Shown: piece by piece, positions 16,294-24,625 of the stretch | Position numbering within the stretch: position 1 is the first letter of the stretch | Layout: every line of letters starts with the position of its first letter | Source: Alicyclobacillus kakegawensis NBRC 103104 | Lineage (GTDB): Bacteria > Bacillota > Bacilli > Alicyclobacillales > Alicyclobacillaceae | Reading direction: 5' to 3' | NCBI RefSeq assembly: GCF_001552655.1 | Contig: NZ_BCRP01000025.1 | Span: 1-33,976, forward strand | Length of the DNA stretch: 33,976 nt | Notes under the pieces: generated by a model | The model's database searches: none | Seen by the model: only the letters and a program-made list of their open reading frames with translations | Told to the model about the DNA's origin: nothing | Made by a program: the position numbers and the translations under genes

Positions 16294-17348
16294 GACAGAC
16301 CCTCCACGTAGGCGATGTCCACGTTCGCGATGAAGTGCGCCAAGAGCCTTCCGCACTCCACGATGTCCTGGTAATCAGCCATCTCCACCGATGTGTGCAT
16401 GTATCGGACCGCAACGCCGACCAAGCCAGTGGCCACGCCCTCGCGGGTAATTTGAATCGCCCTCGCGTCGGTGCCCGTCGGACCCTGAGTCAGCTCGACC
16501 TGGTACGGAATTCGGTGCTCTTCCGCGGTGTCGCGCAAGCGCTGAAACACTTTGGGATGAATGTTGGGACCAAAGGAAATGGCCGGGCCCTTGCCCATCT
16601 TGAAGCTCCTGTCCGGATCCTGGCCCGGGAACTCAGCGAAGGTGACATCAATCGCGATACCCACATCCGGCCGCCAGCCATAGGCGGCTGTCCCGGCGCC
16701 GCGGATCCCCACCTCTTCCTGCACCGTGGCCACCGCATAGACATCCGCCTCATGCCGCAGGGGACGCAAAAAACGCAGCGTCTCCAGGAGCACCGCCACG
16801 CTCGCGCGGTTATCGAGCGCCCTGCCAGCAAGCCGATCATGCAGCAATTCCATCGGATCGCGCGAGAGTGTGACGCGGTCGCCGACAGTCACCAGATCAC
16901 GCACCGAGGACTCGGGCAACGCCAAATCCACGTACAGGTCTTCCAATGGCGGTGCGTGTTTCCGCTCGCGGGCGGTTGTCAGGTGAGGCGGCTTCGAGCC
17001 CACAATTCCCGGCAGGGCTCGCTTTCCATGGACAACAACTTCCTGTCCAATCAGTGTCCGGGCATCAAATCCCCCAGCTTGCCATACGCGCAAAAAGCCG
17101 CCTTTCTCGACTTTGGTCACGACCAACGCGATCTCGTCCATATGAGCGGCCAGTAGCACGCGCGGACGCTGCCGCTCACCTCCGCCCGGCAGCACCGCCG
17201 TCAAGTTTCCCATCGCGTCTCGCCGAATTTGTGAGGTGTAACGCAAAAACACTTGTTCAATTCGACGGGCCACGTCCTGCTCAAATCCGGGTCCGCCATG
17301 ACCTTCGAGAATCCACAGCAGGTCCTCCCGATGGTTGTTGTCGGTCAC
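16284..17348 (-). CDS. M42 family metallopeptidase (TET-type aminopeptidase)
   Basis: First gene of the M42 trio; 354 residues. The catalytic and metal set is intact: LAAHMDEIAL with His69 and Asp71, GRALDNRASVAV with Asp179, ATVQEEVGIRGA with Glu211 and Glu212, IAIDVTFAEF with Asp234, and RYMHTSVEM with His318. It differs from its sisters by a longer middle insert and a C-terminal tail LSCY. It starts with GTG at 17348; GAGGGG and AAGGA lie upstream, the latter rather close. It overlaps the next M42 gene by ten bases, which supports one transcript and possibly a mixed particle. Confidence 0.9.
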   Translation of the reverse strand: MTDNNHREDLLWILEGHGGPGFEQDVARRIEQVFLRYTSQIRRDAMGNLTAVLPGGGERQRPRVLLAAHMDEIALVVTKVEKGGFLRVWQAGGFDARTLIGQEVVVHGKRALPGIVGSKPPHLTTARERKHAPPLEDLYVDLALPESSVRDLVTVGDRVTLSRDPMELLHDRLAGRALDNRASVAVLLETLRFLRPLRHEADVYAVATVQEEVGIRGAGTAAYGWRPDVGIAIDVTFAEFPGQDPDRSFKMGKGPAISFGPNIHPKVFQRLRDTAEEHRIPYQVELTQGPTGTDARAIQITREGVATGLVGVAVRYMHTSVEMADYQDIVECGRLLAHFIANVDIAYVEGLSCY

Positions 17349-17447
17349 TCCTTCACCCCTCGTTCCTTAGCCCGTCCATGGGCGTTCCGAGCGTCGCCCT
17401 GCGCAGGAAAGGCACTGCAATCCAGCATCTCAACTCAACTCATCTTA

Positions 17448-18428
17448 TCAAACTGGTTTCTCAAGGGGCAATGATGCGGCCCACGCCCACAACGCATCGT
17501 CGCCGCCTTCACTCGTCCACAGGCGTCGCATATCCTTAGGAGGCTCCGCCTGCACCTGTTTGCGCGTATTGTCCACCGGGTGTGTCCAGGTCAGTTGATA
17601 GGCGTGCAATGCCTGCCTCGGAAACGCAATCGGCTCGTTCTTGGCGACGGGCAAGATACTGTAGTCCGCCGTATAATCCGCCTCTCCTACCAGTGGCATA
17701 CCCATGGCTGCGCAATGCAGGCGGATTTGGTGGGTTCGTCCGGTCTCGAGGTGGAGCTGTAAAGCCGCCAGCCGACCGGCCTGCCCCACCACGCGGTAGT
17801 GAGTAATCGCCTGCTGCCCGTCAGCGGAAATGATACGGCGCGACGGACGGGACGGATTGGGACCAATCGGCAGCGAGATCGTCTGCCAGGGACCCGGGAA
17901 GGCTGACGAACAAGCCGCCTCCGTCAAGCCATAGACAATGGCAAAATAGGCCCGGTGCAGGGCGCCCGCGCGCAAAGCGATGTCAAACAAATGGTGACTG
18001 TGCGAGGTTTTTGCGAACATCAAAAGCCCGGAGGTATCCCTGTCCAAGCGGTGCACGCTGTGCGCCACCTGACCGTGCGGTTGCAGGTAATCCAACACCC
18101 CGGCCAAGAGGGAGCCGCTTCGCTCGTGGGCGCTTGGATGGACCAGGACGCCAGGAGGCTTATTGACGACCAGAATTTCCGCATCCTCGTAACGGATGTC
18201 CAAAGGCATGGGTTCAGGAACGAGGTTGGACGCTTCTGCCGGCAACTCTACCGTCAGCCAATCCCCTGCCTCAACCCGGTCAATCAGGCGAGCCGGCTGG
18301 CCGTTACGGTAGACTCCGCCCGATTTGATAAGCGCCCGTTGCAACCTCCGGGACATGCGAAGTTCATATTGTAGAACGGTTTTGATCATGTGTCCAGCGC
18401 GTTCCGGTCCGACACGAAGAGTGTACAT
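17448..18428 (-). CDS. RluA-family 23S/tRNA pseudouridine synthase
   Basis: A 326-residue RNA modification enzyme that isomerises uridine to pseudouridine. An S4-like RNA-binding domain occupies about residues 20-65 (MSRRLQRALIKSGGVYRNG). The catalytic domain follows with ILVVNKPPGVLVHP, then HSVHRLDRDTSGL with catalytic Asp129, and LETGRTHQIRLHCAAMGMPLVGE. This is the RluD/YlyB-YhcT-YjbO layout; which RNA site it modifies cannot be told. AAAGGA lies before the ATG at 18428. It is followed 99 bases later by the M42 genes and is divergent from the tRNA-Gly gene. Confidence 0.92.
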   Translation of the reverse strand: MYTLRVGPERAGHMIKTVLQYELRMSRRLQRALIKSGGVYRNGQPARLIDRVEAGDWLTVELPAEASNLVPEPMPLDIRYEDAEILVVNKPPGVLVHPSAHERSGSLLAGVLDYLQPHGQVAHSVHRLDRDTSGLLMFAKTSHSHHLFDIALRAGALHRAYFAIVYGLTEAACSSAFPGPWQTISLPIGPNPSRPSRRIISADGQQAITHYRVVGQAGRLAALQLHLETGRTHQIRLHCAAMGMPLVGEADYTADYSILPVAKNEPIAFPRQALHAYQLTWTHPVDNTRKQVQAEPPKDMRRLWTSEGGDDALWAWAASLPLEKPV

Positions 18429-18469
18429 AGGCAGTCCTTTCTGGTGAAGAGTTCTCGCTTCAACAGCAC

Positions 18470-18498
18470 TTGCATTCCGCCAGGAAGGCGTTTATACT
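18470..18498 (+). promoter_or_regulatory. Promoter of tRNA-Gly
   Basis: TTGCAT (18470-18475), 17 bases, then TATACT (18493-18498). The tRNA begins 20 bases downstream. Confidence 0.65.
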
Positions 18499-18517
18499 AC
18501 ACATTGTAGACAGCCGT

Positions 18518-18593
18518 GCGGATGTAGTTCAATTGGCAGAGCGTCAGCTTCCCAAGCTGAATGTTGCGGGTTCGAGTCCCGTCATCCGCTCCA
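18518..18593 (+). tRNA. tRNA-Gly (anticodon CCC)
   Basis: A full cloverleaf of 76 bases including an encoded CCA. The acceptor arms GCGGATG and CATCCGC pair, with a G-T-tolerant D arm (TAGTTCAATTGGCAGAG). The anticodon stem TCAGC/GCTGA holds the loop TTCCCAA, and the T arm GCGGGTTCGAGTCCCGT is standard. The anticodon CCC reads GGG glycine codons. It has its own promoter and terminator on the plus strand, opposite to the neighbouring genes, and sits at the border between core-like and accessory DNA. Confidence 0.95.
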
Positions 18594-18620
18594 GATCTTG
18601 AACATCCTTGTCCTGATAAG

Positions 18621-18650
18621 GATCCAGTACAGCAATGTGCTGGGTCTTTT
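18621..18650 (+). terminator. Intrinsic terminator after tRNA-Gly
   Basis: A 10-bp stem with two G-T pairs (18621-18630 with 18637-18646), a 6-base loop, then TTTT and a further T run at 18654-18658. Confidence 0.7.
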
Positions 18651-18660
18651 ACGTTTTTGA

Positions 18661-19275
18661 AACGGGCATCGGTAAGCGGTCTTCAGCCTTAGCCGAGAGA
18701 AAGACTTCAGCCTGATGCTTTGTTCATGTGCCCTGTTCGAGATCCGATCAACAACCTTTTTCAATCCGAGGTGGGACATAACTTGATTCCATATTAGGCA
18801 GGAAGGTCAATAAACCTCGTCAAGACTCTTCCTCGACGGTTCATGATGCACGCTATGCGTGAGCTAGCATTTTCGAGGAGGAACCAGGAACAAACACTGC
18901 GCTGTCCTGAATGGACGAACAAGGGCGTAGGAAGTCAAGTTAGAACAAAAATAAAGGCATCTTTGTATGCTTCTGCCAATATCTGTGACGTTTGAGCTCG
19001 TCAATTTGTGACCGCCGCTCTCATCAAAGCGAATGTCGCAACGTCCATAAGTTTGCCATCGACCCTGCTTTTTTTCCCATCAGGAGGCCGATAGACATGG
19101 CCACGATCGACTGCAATCTCCACAACATTTGAAACAGAAGTATGTGAGTTTCTCTATATGGATCTCTATATGGATACGGACTTTTGTTTTTTTAGATATA
19201 TTTCGATTATTTCGCCTCTCATCCCAGGAAATGGCACGACCCACTATGAGAGCAGGACCATACCAATGCATTCGA
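18661..19275. other. Gene-poor stretch without a recognised gene
   Basis: No frame here has family similarity that I recognise together with a ribosome site. A 65-codon minus frame (18582-18779) starts inside the tRNA terminator region and its product is unfamiliar. A 12-base unit is tandemly duplicated at 19151-19174. The stretch may be degraded mobile DNA, but I see no inverted repeats or transposase motif. Confidence 0.5.
19151..19174. repeat. Tandem duplication of a 12-base unit
   Basis: TCTCTATATGGA occurs twice without a gap. Non-coding context; perhaps replication slippage. Confidence 0.8.
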
Positions 19276-19860
19276 CTAGCTTGGGTGCACAATGTGGACA
19301 AGAGGCCAAGTCTGTTCCCATTTCTTTTTGGTGACCCGGTTTTCATAGATTCTTGCCTCGGCCGAATTTCGATTGCTAAACAAGGGAGTTGGCCTCACAA
19401 TGAGGTCTACGAGATCGTGTACGCCCCAAGGTGCGGCTAATTGGATCCGGTTATCATCCAGTAATTGGACACCCATTGCGGTTGCAGTCTCAGGAAACTT
19501 GGACATAGCGTCGGTGGAAGAGACATACGGAGCCTGGCCATTTATCAGATGCATGCGGGCCTGATTTTTTACGGACCATGGAGCCCCGGGTAACAGATTT
19601 CGCAACTTCTCTTCCAACGACTTCTCAAAGGTCTCGTCGACATTCATCGGGTCATAATAAATCACATCTACATCCGGTAACGGGGTGCGATGGACGTATC
19701 CGTGCAACGTATCCCATACTTTTGAGCGGATGAAACCAGCACATACCCACCAATCTGGCAATTGCAATGCACGTGCCGCCACCAAGACGTCCATCATCCA
19801 GTCATCCGTAGAAATTAACTGACAAATGTCTTCTTCTGTTCGGATACTGTTCTTGTCCAT
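19276..19860 (-). CDS. Nucleotidyltransferase-like family protein (NTP_transf_6 type)
   Basis: A protein of about 194 residues resembling the nucleotidyltransferase family formerly called DUF925. It has the typical N-terminal helix pair ending LQLPDWWVCAGFIRSKVWD, then the acidic strand DVDVIYYDPMN with the presumed metal aspartates, an NQARMH-like NQAR motif, and a C-terminal DLVDLIVRPTPLF ending in the family-like Y.NRV.KKKW. Substrates of this family are not known. The start is unclear: ATG 19860 lacks a well-spaced ribosome site (GAGGAGAAG lies 16 bases upstream) and ATG 19884 has none. It stands alone, with about 450 empty bases before the next gene upstream. Confidence 0.8.
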   Translation of the reverse strand: MDKNSIRTEEDICQLISTDDWMMDVLVAARALQLPDWWVCAGFIRSKVWDTLHGYVHRTPLPDVDVIYYDPMNVDETFEKSLEEKLRNLLPGAPWSVKNQARMHLINGQAPYVSSTDAMSKFPETATAMGVQLLDDNRIQLAAPWGVHDLVDLIVRPTPLFSNRNSAEARIYENRVTKKKWEQTWPLVHIVHPS

Positions 19861-19884
19861 GACTGAGTTGCTTCTTCTCCTCAT

Positions 19885-20335
19885 AGACCATGGTTGTTAA
19901 CCAATTACATGTTCGGTTCATTTGAGCGTCACCTAAAAACCTGGGGCTAGACTGTGTTGCTTATCCTCGGCCTTCAATCTGTCCAAGTAGCAACATCACA
20001 CACCGATTTTCTGCCAACCGCACAACTGGCTCCGCCCTCACGTTTGACACCCGACAAGGCCCTTGTACTTGTGCACCCGTCAACATGAGAAAAAAAGGAA
20101 TCAGTAACTCCTATGCTCGTCTCCATCCCTGGAGTTTACACATGTACATGATCTGCCCGACACCCGTTTCAACTATGCGTTTCTGTTCGCCACCATTCTC
20201 CCCGCAATGACACCCAGGTGACCATCGGATTTCCCTACTGCTTGTTAAAGAAGCTTTTCATCGTTTTCCCCTACGAATGGTGATAATGAAGAGTGAAGAC
20301 GATCTCTCTTTATTTTTTATTTTATTGCTGCTCCC
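19885..20335. other. Intergenic stretch without a recognised feature
   Basis: No supported gene, RNA or repeat. It holds an AT-rich run near 20305-20330 just past the hydrolase stop, without a stem that would make it a terminator. Confidence 0.5.
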
Positions 20336-21145
20336 TCAGAGCCCCGACTCAAGTCTGTCAAGCCAATCGTTTACCAATGCCTCAAAGATGTTTGGTCGCT
20401 CAATTTGCAGGTTATGGCCAGCCATATCAAGTACAGCAAAAGTTGCTCTTAGATAATAGTCCATCAATCGCCACGCATCCTGAAACCCGACAACGTGATC
20501 CTGCCGGCCAGTAATGACTAGTGTTGGATGCTCAAATGGTGGTGAATTGCGATCGATGTCAAACGTAAATCCATAGCCGTTTTGGCGAATTTGATCTAAA
20601 AACTCGTGACTGGCACTTTTGGATGGAATCAAGATTTCCTCACGAAACTTCTCCCACTCCTGTTCACCTTGCAAGACTGCTATCGATTCAAACTCGGCAG
20701 CATCTTCTGCTGACAACCGGGACATCAAGGCCGGATCTTTCCTTAAAATCTGCGGCTCGGGCAAGACTCTTTCAGCCGGTTCAGCCACGATTACCGGGGC
20801 AAAGAGCAACAGCCCACGAACCAGATTTCTACGCAAATGAGCTATACCACGGGCAATCAGCGCTCCGTATGAATACCCACAAACCACGAAGCGTTCATTC
20901 GGAATGAGATGATCAAGAAAGTGTAAAACGGCTCCCAACATCTCGTCAGAGTTCCGGATGGAGTGCTGAGGCTCAGAACGCCCCATTCCCGGCAGATCTA
21001 CATATATCCTCTTCCATCCCTTCCTTTTTTCGAATACAGGTTCCATACAGTGTAACATCGCCTGGTGGTCCAATGTCCAACCATGCAACATAACAACCGG
21101 ATATCCGTCTCCAATCACCTTGTGATTGATTGGCACCTGATACAC
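20336..21145 (-). CDS. Alpha/beta-fold hydrolase
   Basis: A 269-residue single-domain alpha/beta hydrolase. The oxyanion segment VVMLHGWTLDH comes near residue 17, then DLPGMGRSEP, the nucleophile elbow GYSYGAL with Ser92, the acid in ITGRQDHVVG (Asp216) and the histidine in MAGHNLQIE (His244). The triad is complete, so it is probably an active esterase or related hydrolase in the cytoplasm; no signal peptide is seen. The substrate is unknown. It lies downstream of the two damaged genes on the same strand and could have been part of their transcript. Confidence 0.88.
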   Translation of the reverse strand: MYQVPINHKVIGDGYPVVMLHGWTLDHQAMLHCMEPVFEKRKGWKRIYVDLPGMGRSEPQHSIRNSDEMLGAVLHFLDHLIPNERFVVCGYSYGALIARGIAHLRRNLVRGLLLFAPVIVAEPAERVLPEPQILRKDPALMSRLSAEDAAEFESIAVLQGEQEWEKFREEILIPSKSASHEFLDQIRQNGYGFTFDIDRNSPPFEHPTLVITGRQDHVVGFQDAWRLMDYYLRATFAVLDMAGHNLQIERPNIFEALVNDWLDRLESGL

Positions 21146-21193
21146 TTCCTTTCTGGCATCCTTTAAAAGAAATTTATAGTCACTTGTGGCTGC

Positions 21194-21538
21194 TCAGGAT
21201 ACAGGTACGCCGCACTCCACCGCACACAACAGCCACGGTTCTTTCGCATGGCTGGAAATTTCGTCCGAAATGACCTCAAACGCTTCCGGTGCATCGCTAT
21301 GAATCCAGAATACAGCTAGTCCAATCGGCTCATGCACGGTAATCGCTTCAGCGATACATCGGCGCAGGATGTCTGACTCTCGGTAATCGACTGCAATTAA
21401 GTGAATCCTTCCCGGATCCGAACACGAGGAGAAGCTTCCCGGCCGCCTGCTGACGACAGAAACCGTGGGTCCTTGCTCAGCCAACCAAACCGTGACGCCC
21501 GATAGCATACCTGTGCCACCGACCACAAGCATGTGCAT
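21194..21538 (-). pseudogene. Truncated SDR-like (Rossmann) protein, probably frameshifted
   Basis: The 114-residue frame begins with the Rossmann motif VVGGTGMLSGVTVWLAEQG and continues with SVVSRRP, VDYRESD and LAVFWIHSDAPEAF, as in the short SDR-like proteins of Bacilli that run to about 170-190 residues. It ends abruptly after SSHAKEPW. Reading on in another frame gives a further stretch (containing VRWSAAYLYPEQ) before a stop, so a small indel near 21220 is likely. It starts two bases after the stop of the damaged MFS gene. A naturally short protein is the alternative. Confidence 0.55.
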
Positions 21539-22667
21539 TCATTGCATCCCTTTCAAAATGCGTGGCCTTCCAAACTGCGCCAACCAGGACGCTCCGCACA
21601 ACAGTGACATCGTCCCAATCACAATACCGACCATTGGAATCCCGAATCTCGAAAGAGCGAATCCCATGACGGCATACGACAACTGCATGACTCCGCCGTA
21701 GGTTGAACCGTGTAGGGCAAAGACCCTGCCTTGGACATCCGGACTGGTGCAGGTTTGTAACATGTAGGTATCAAGCGGAATAATAATCCCAGAACTCACA
21801 CGCATCAATAAGAGCATCAAGGCACCCCAGGCGAAGAGGGTAAACTGGGTCATGGCGCCAAAGAAAAGGGCCTGTGTCAGATACGCCACACCGTACCAGA
21901 TAACGGCTCGGCGATGATTCTTCCCGACAAACCGGTTTACCGCATACGCCCCAACCAACACCCCAATTCCATCGATCACGTACAACATTCCGATGCCGAG
22001 TCCGCCCATGTGATACACCTGCTGACCGAGCACCGGAATCAGGATATAATACCCGCCACCAGCAAGCCCCCAACTGATACCGATGAGAATGATGGCTCGA
22101 GCCACACGGTTGTAAAGCGCTTCGTCAAAGCCTGCCTTGAGGGACTGAAAATACGTTGTGCTACTTCGCCTCACATCGCCTGCCTCATCCCAATGGCAAC
22201 GCAGGATGTGCAATGCTGACCACAGATACGATGCGGCGTTGATGATGAAACACACGATGGGTCCAACCGTTGCGGCAACTATTCCGCCACACGCCGCACC
22301 GACGATTTGAATTAACCCACTCGCTTGTGAGTCTAAACCATTAGCCGTCGCCAAATCAGTACGTGAAACGATGAGTGGCATTGCCGCATTGCGAGCAGGC
22401 AATCACCGCACGAACCAGATCGGTCACAACCAAAAATGGCTTCTTTGGAAACCGATCGACAAAGGGCCCCGCAAATGGCCCAAGGATGACAGCAGGTAGT
22501 GACCGACAGAGAAGAACGAGGCCCATCCATGCTGGTGAGTGCGTCAATGTCAACGTAACCTGCGCCAAAGCTACCTCGTTGAACCAGTTGCCAAATTGGC
22601 TGCCTACAGAGGCTAACCACAAGTTTCGATAGTTTTGATTGGCACATAGCAACTGTATCCCAGACAT
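21539..22667 (-). pseudogene. MFS transporter gene broken by internal deletion and frame change
   Basis: The start is good: AGAAGG before the ATG at 22667, then NLWLASVGSQFGNWFNEVAL, a typical first segment of the MFS_3 (multidrug/enterobactin-exporter-like) group. The frame breaks after DLVRAVIA near 22385. The continuation, PARNAAMPLIVSR onward, is in another frame from about 22398 and runs to 21539 with the remaining membrane helices. In relatives about 40 residues lie between these two segments, so DNA was lost at the junction as well as the frame. The N-terminal frame on its own yields a 103-residue dead product. Export of small molecules was the likely former role. Confidence 0.8.
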
Positions 22668-22718
22668 GAATGACCTTCTTTCCCGGCCATGTACTACTGC
22701 TCGGTCCCACGATGGCCA

Positions 22719-23190
22719 TTAACCCTGTAGTTTGGACTTAACCCCTACTTTAACAACATTCGTATGTTTGAGCCGCCCCAAGCAATGCTTTTTGTTAAAC
22801 CCTTCCAGTGACCAATCATTCAGACTGGAATGGAGACGGCGTTGATTATAGTACCGGATGTATTTGTCGACGGCTTCTATTCCTCAGTGTACATGTTGAA
22901 TTCTTGGCCAGAAAGTCACTCGTCCTCCAAAATCCTGTCAAACGACTCGATGTGTGCGTTGAGATTTGGCGTTTTGGGAGGTATACGCTCATGTTCGATC
23001 CCCAGTTGTTCACAGGCTTTCTCAAAGGCAAGGCTGACAAAATGAGGACCATTGTCTGACCGAATGACGGGTCGTGGAGTATGTTTTCCAAATAAGCTCA
23101 CGTCTCCATCACGCCGTTTTCAAGGCTTGTACCACATCGTGTGCTCGTCGGCCCCAGGGGCAAGCATCGCCCCTACAGGTGCTGTTAGCT
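22719..23190 (-). mobile_element. IS3-family transposase relic (C-terminal DDE part)
   Basis: Fragments in three minus frames give the end of an IS3-type OrfB. One holds RPVIRSDNGPHFVS with the second catalytic Asp, then PPKTPNLNAHIESFDRILEDE with the catalytic Glu (22916-23101). After a stop and frame changes comes YIRYYNQRRLHSSLNDWSLEGF, ending at the TAA at 22719. Upstream pieces such as DVVQALKTA lie near 23110-23140. Several stops and shifts mean it is dead. No terminal inverted repeats were found. It lies 52 bases from the damaged MFS gene. Confidence 0.85.
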
Positions 23191-23652
23191 CATCAAACAC
23201 AGCGGTTGTTTATGGACAAAGTTTGTATCAACTTATGCATCTTTGATTGATCGGTTTTTCTCAACCGGTTCAAACGTATCTTCATGATTCTGCAGGCGTA
23301 CGGCTCCTGAAATGGGGTGCTTCTGACAAACTATGTCACACAATCGTATGATCGATTAGAATATAGTTAATCCTCCCGTACAACTCGCAATTTTGATTGA
23401 CGGGATTGGGGAAGGACGAATCCAAAAATGCACGTACTGGAAACCTCAATTCAAATTCGAGTTGCCAATTTTGATGACGGAATGCGGTTTTATCGAGCCT
23501 GGAGTTTAGGATAGACATCGAAGAGATTCAATCCCTTGAGGATGTACCAGTCAAGTGGTGTACACTTGAGGATCCGTAAGGAAATCGACTGCGCTTCTTT
23601 GAAGAAATCAAGGTAAGAGGGACAGATTATTGTATGTATGGAGGTGTCATCC
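23191..23652. other. Intergenic stretch past the IS3 relic
   Basis: No supported gene. A 7-bp hairpin with a 5-base loop (TCAAGTG/CACTTGA, 23551-23569) lies upstream of the VOC gene but has no T tail. The left part may be further eroded IS sequence. Confidence 0.45.
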
Positions 23653-24015
23653 ATGCCCCAGATTCGACTGATCAACATCTACGTCAGTGACCTGGAACAA
23701 GCGAAGCTATGGTACTGCGAAATTCTTGGATTTGAATTGGCACAAGACTTGCCTCCGCTGGCCGCTCAGCTGAAACACGAAGGCATCATCCTTCTGCTAC
23801 ATAAAGCAGAGCGACCTACAGAAAGCACATTTTGGACGGATTCCATGGTAACACTTGCGATACCAACCGACGATATCAGGAAAGATATTGCAGAACTCCG
23901 CAACAAAAATGTCGAGCTTCTTCACGACGAACCCCAATATTCACCCTTTGGTGACTGGATTGCATTCAAGGACCCATTTGGGAATGTGTTAGAACTCGTA
24001 CAGTTCGAGAGATGA
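23653..24015 (+). CDS. VOC family (glyoxalase-like) protein
   Basis: A 120-residue vicinal-oxygen-chelate protein with two beta-alpha-beta-beta-beta units: IRLINIYVSDLEQAKLWYCEILGFE in the first, and ESTFWTDSMVTLAIPTDDI with the end DPFGNVLELVQF in the second. Such proteins are dimeric metal enzymes or antibiotic-binding proteins; the substrate is unknown. GGAGG lies before the ATG at 23653, so I prefer it to the ATG at 23638. The next gene follows within 75 bases on the same strand. Confidence 0.85.
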   Translation: MPQIRLINIYVSDLEQAKLWYCEILGFELAQDLPPLAAQLKHEGIILLLHKAERPTESTFWTDSMVTLAIPTDDIRKDIAELRNKNVELLHDEPQYSPFGDWIAFKDPFGNVLELVQFER

Positions 24016-24087
24016 ACAGCACTGCATTAAAAATTGAAGGCATCGGTTCGCAGTATCGTCTACATCGGCTTCCAGGAGGGCGCAAGA

Positions 24088-24414
24088 TTGTTTGTTAAAG
24101 CCTATCGGTATCGGCTTCGGCCAAACTGCTGGGATGAGTATGTGGCCATTCAGGCCCAAGCCAGCGCCGTGTATCGGCGGTTCATTGATTATCATGCTGT
24201 ATATTTGCGCAACAATCAGGATCCCAATCAGATTACAGAACTTGACTTCTTTCCTGACGAAGAAAGTTACAACACCGCCATCAAATCGGTGAACAAGGAA
24301 CCGCTCATCGACTCCCTGTTTGCCCGATTCAGAGATCTGCTGGCGGACGGTACAGAGATCGATGCGGAGGAGTACACGCGGATCCTGTTTGACCCTCGTT
24401 CAGGACCCATGTGA
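24088..24414 (+). CDS. Dimeric alpha-beta barrel protein (monooxygenase-like)
   Basis: A protein of about 108 residues with the small ferredoxin-like fold of the antibiotic-biosynthesis-monooxygenase/EthD group: VKAYRYRLRPNCWDEYVAIQ, a middle strand TELDFFPDEESYNTAI, and a helical end. A TTG at 24088 has AGGAGGG seven bases upstream and begins exactly where the first beta strand starts, so I take it over the ATG at 24034. It follows the VOC gene closely, so the two may be co-transcribed; small oxygenase-like proteins and VOC proteins often accompany each other, but no pathway can be named. Confidence 0.65.
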   Translation: MFVKAYRYRLRPNCWDEYVAIQAQASAVYRRFIDYHAVYLRNNQDPNQITELDFFPDEESYNTAIKSVNKEPLIDSLFARFRDLLADGTEIDAEEYTRILFDPRSGPM

Positions 24415-24550
24415 TGTCGTTATATCCTGTACTCCGTGTTGTTCCCAATTCATTGCTGTCCCGATTGTATGAACGAAGTCACCGCAAGGATGCGCTGGTG
24501 GTATAACCAATATGTCATCTTCGTAAAGCTTAGGAATCGAACCCCGCTAA

Positions 24551-24584
24551 GATTGAAAAGCCCCCCTTCAATCAGAAGGGGGCT
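24551..24584 (-). terminator. Intrinsic terminator after the alcohol dehydrogenase
   Basis: On the minus strand AGCCCCCTTC pairs with GAAGGGGGGCT (one bulged base), loop of about five bases, followed by TTTTC. It lies about 40 bases after the dehydrogenase stop. Confidence 0.7.
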
Positions 24585-24625
24585 CCATGGGATCTGCTGT
24601 GTCACAACTCGCCACGACTAGGATC

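Noticed and set aside
17429-17441. Three GAG triplets with two-base gaps upstream of the M42 genes
   Set aside because: Only three triplets, next to no trp gene; too short for a TRAP site and likely chance.
24525-24550. tRNA T-arm-like sequence on the minus strand (GGGGTTCGATTCC)
   Set aside because: No acceptor, D or anticodon arms around it, and it does not match the tRNA-Gly 3' end, so neither a tRNA nor an attachment site.
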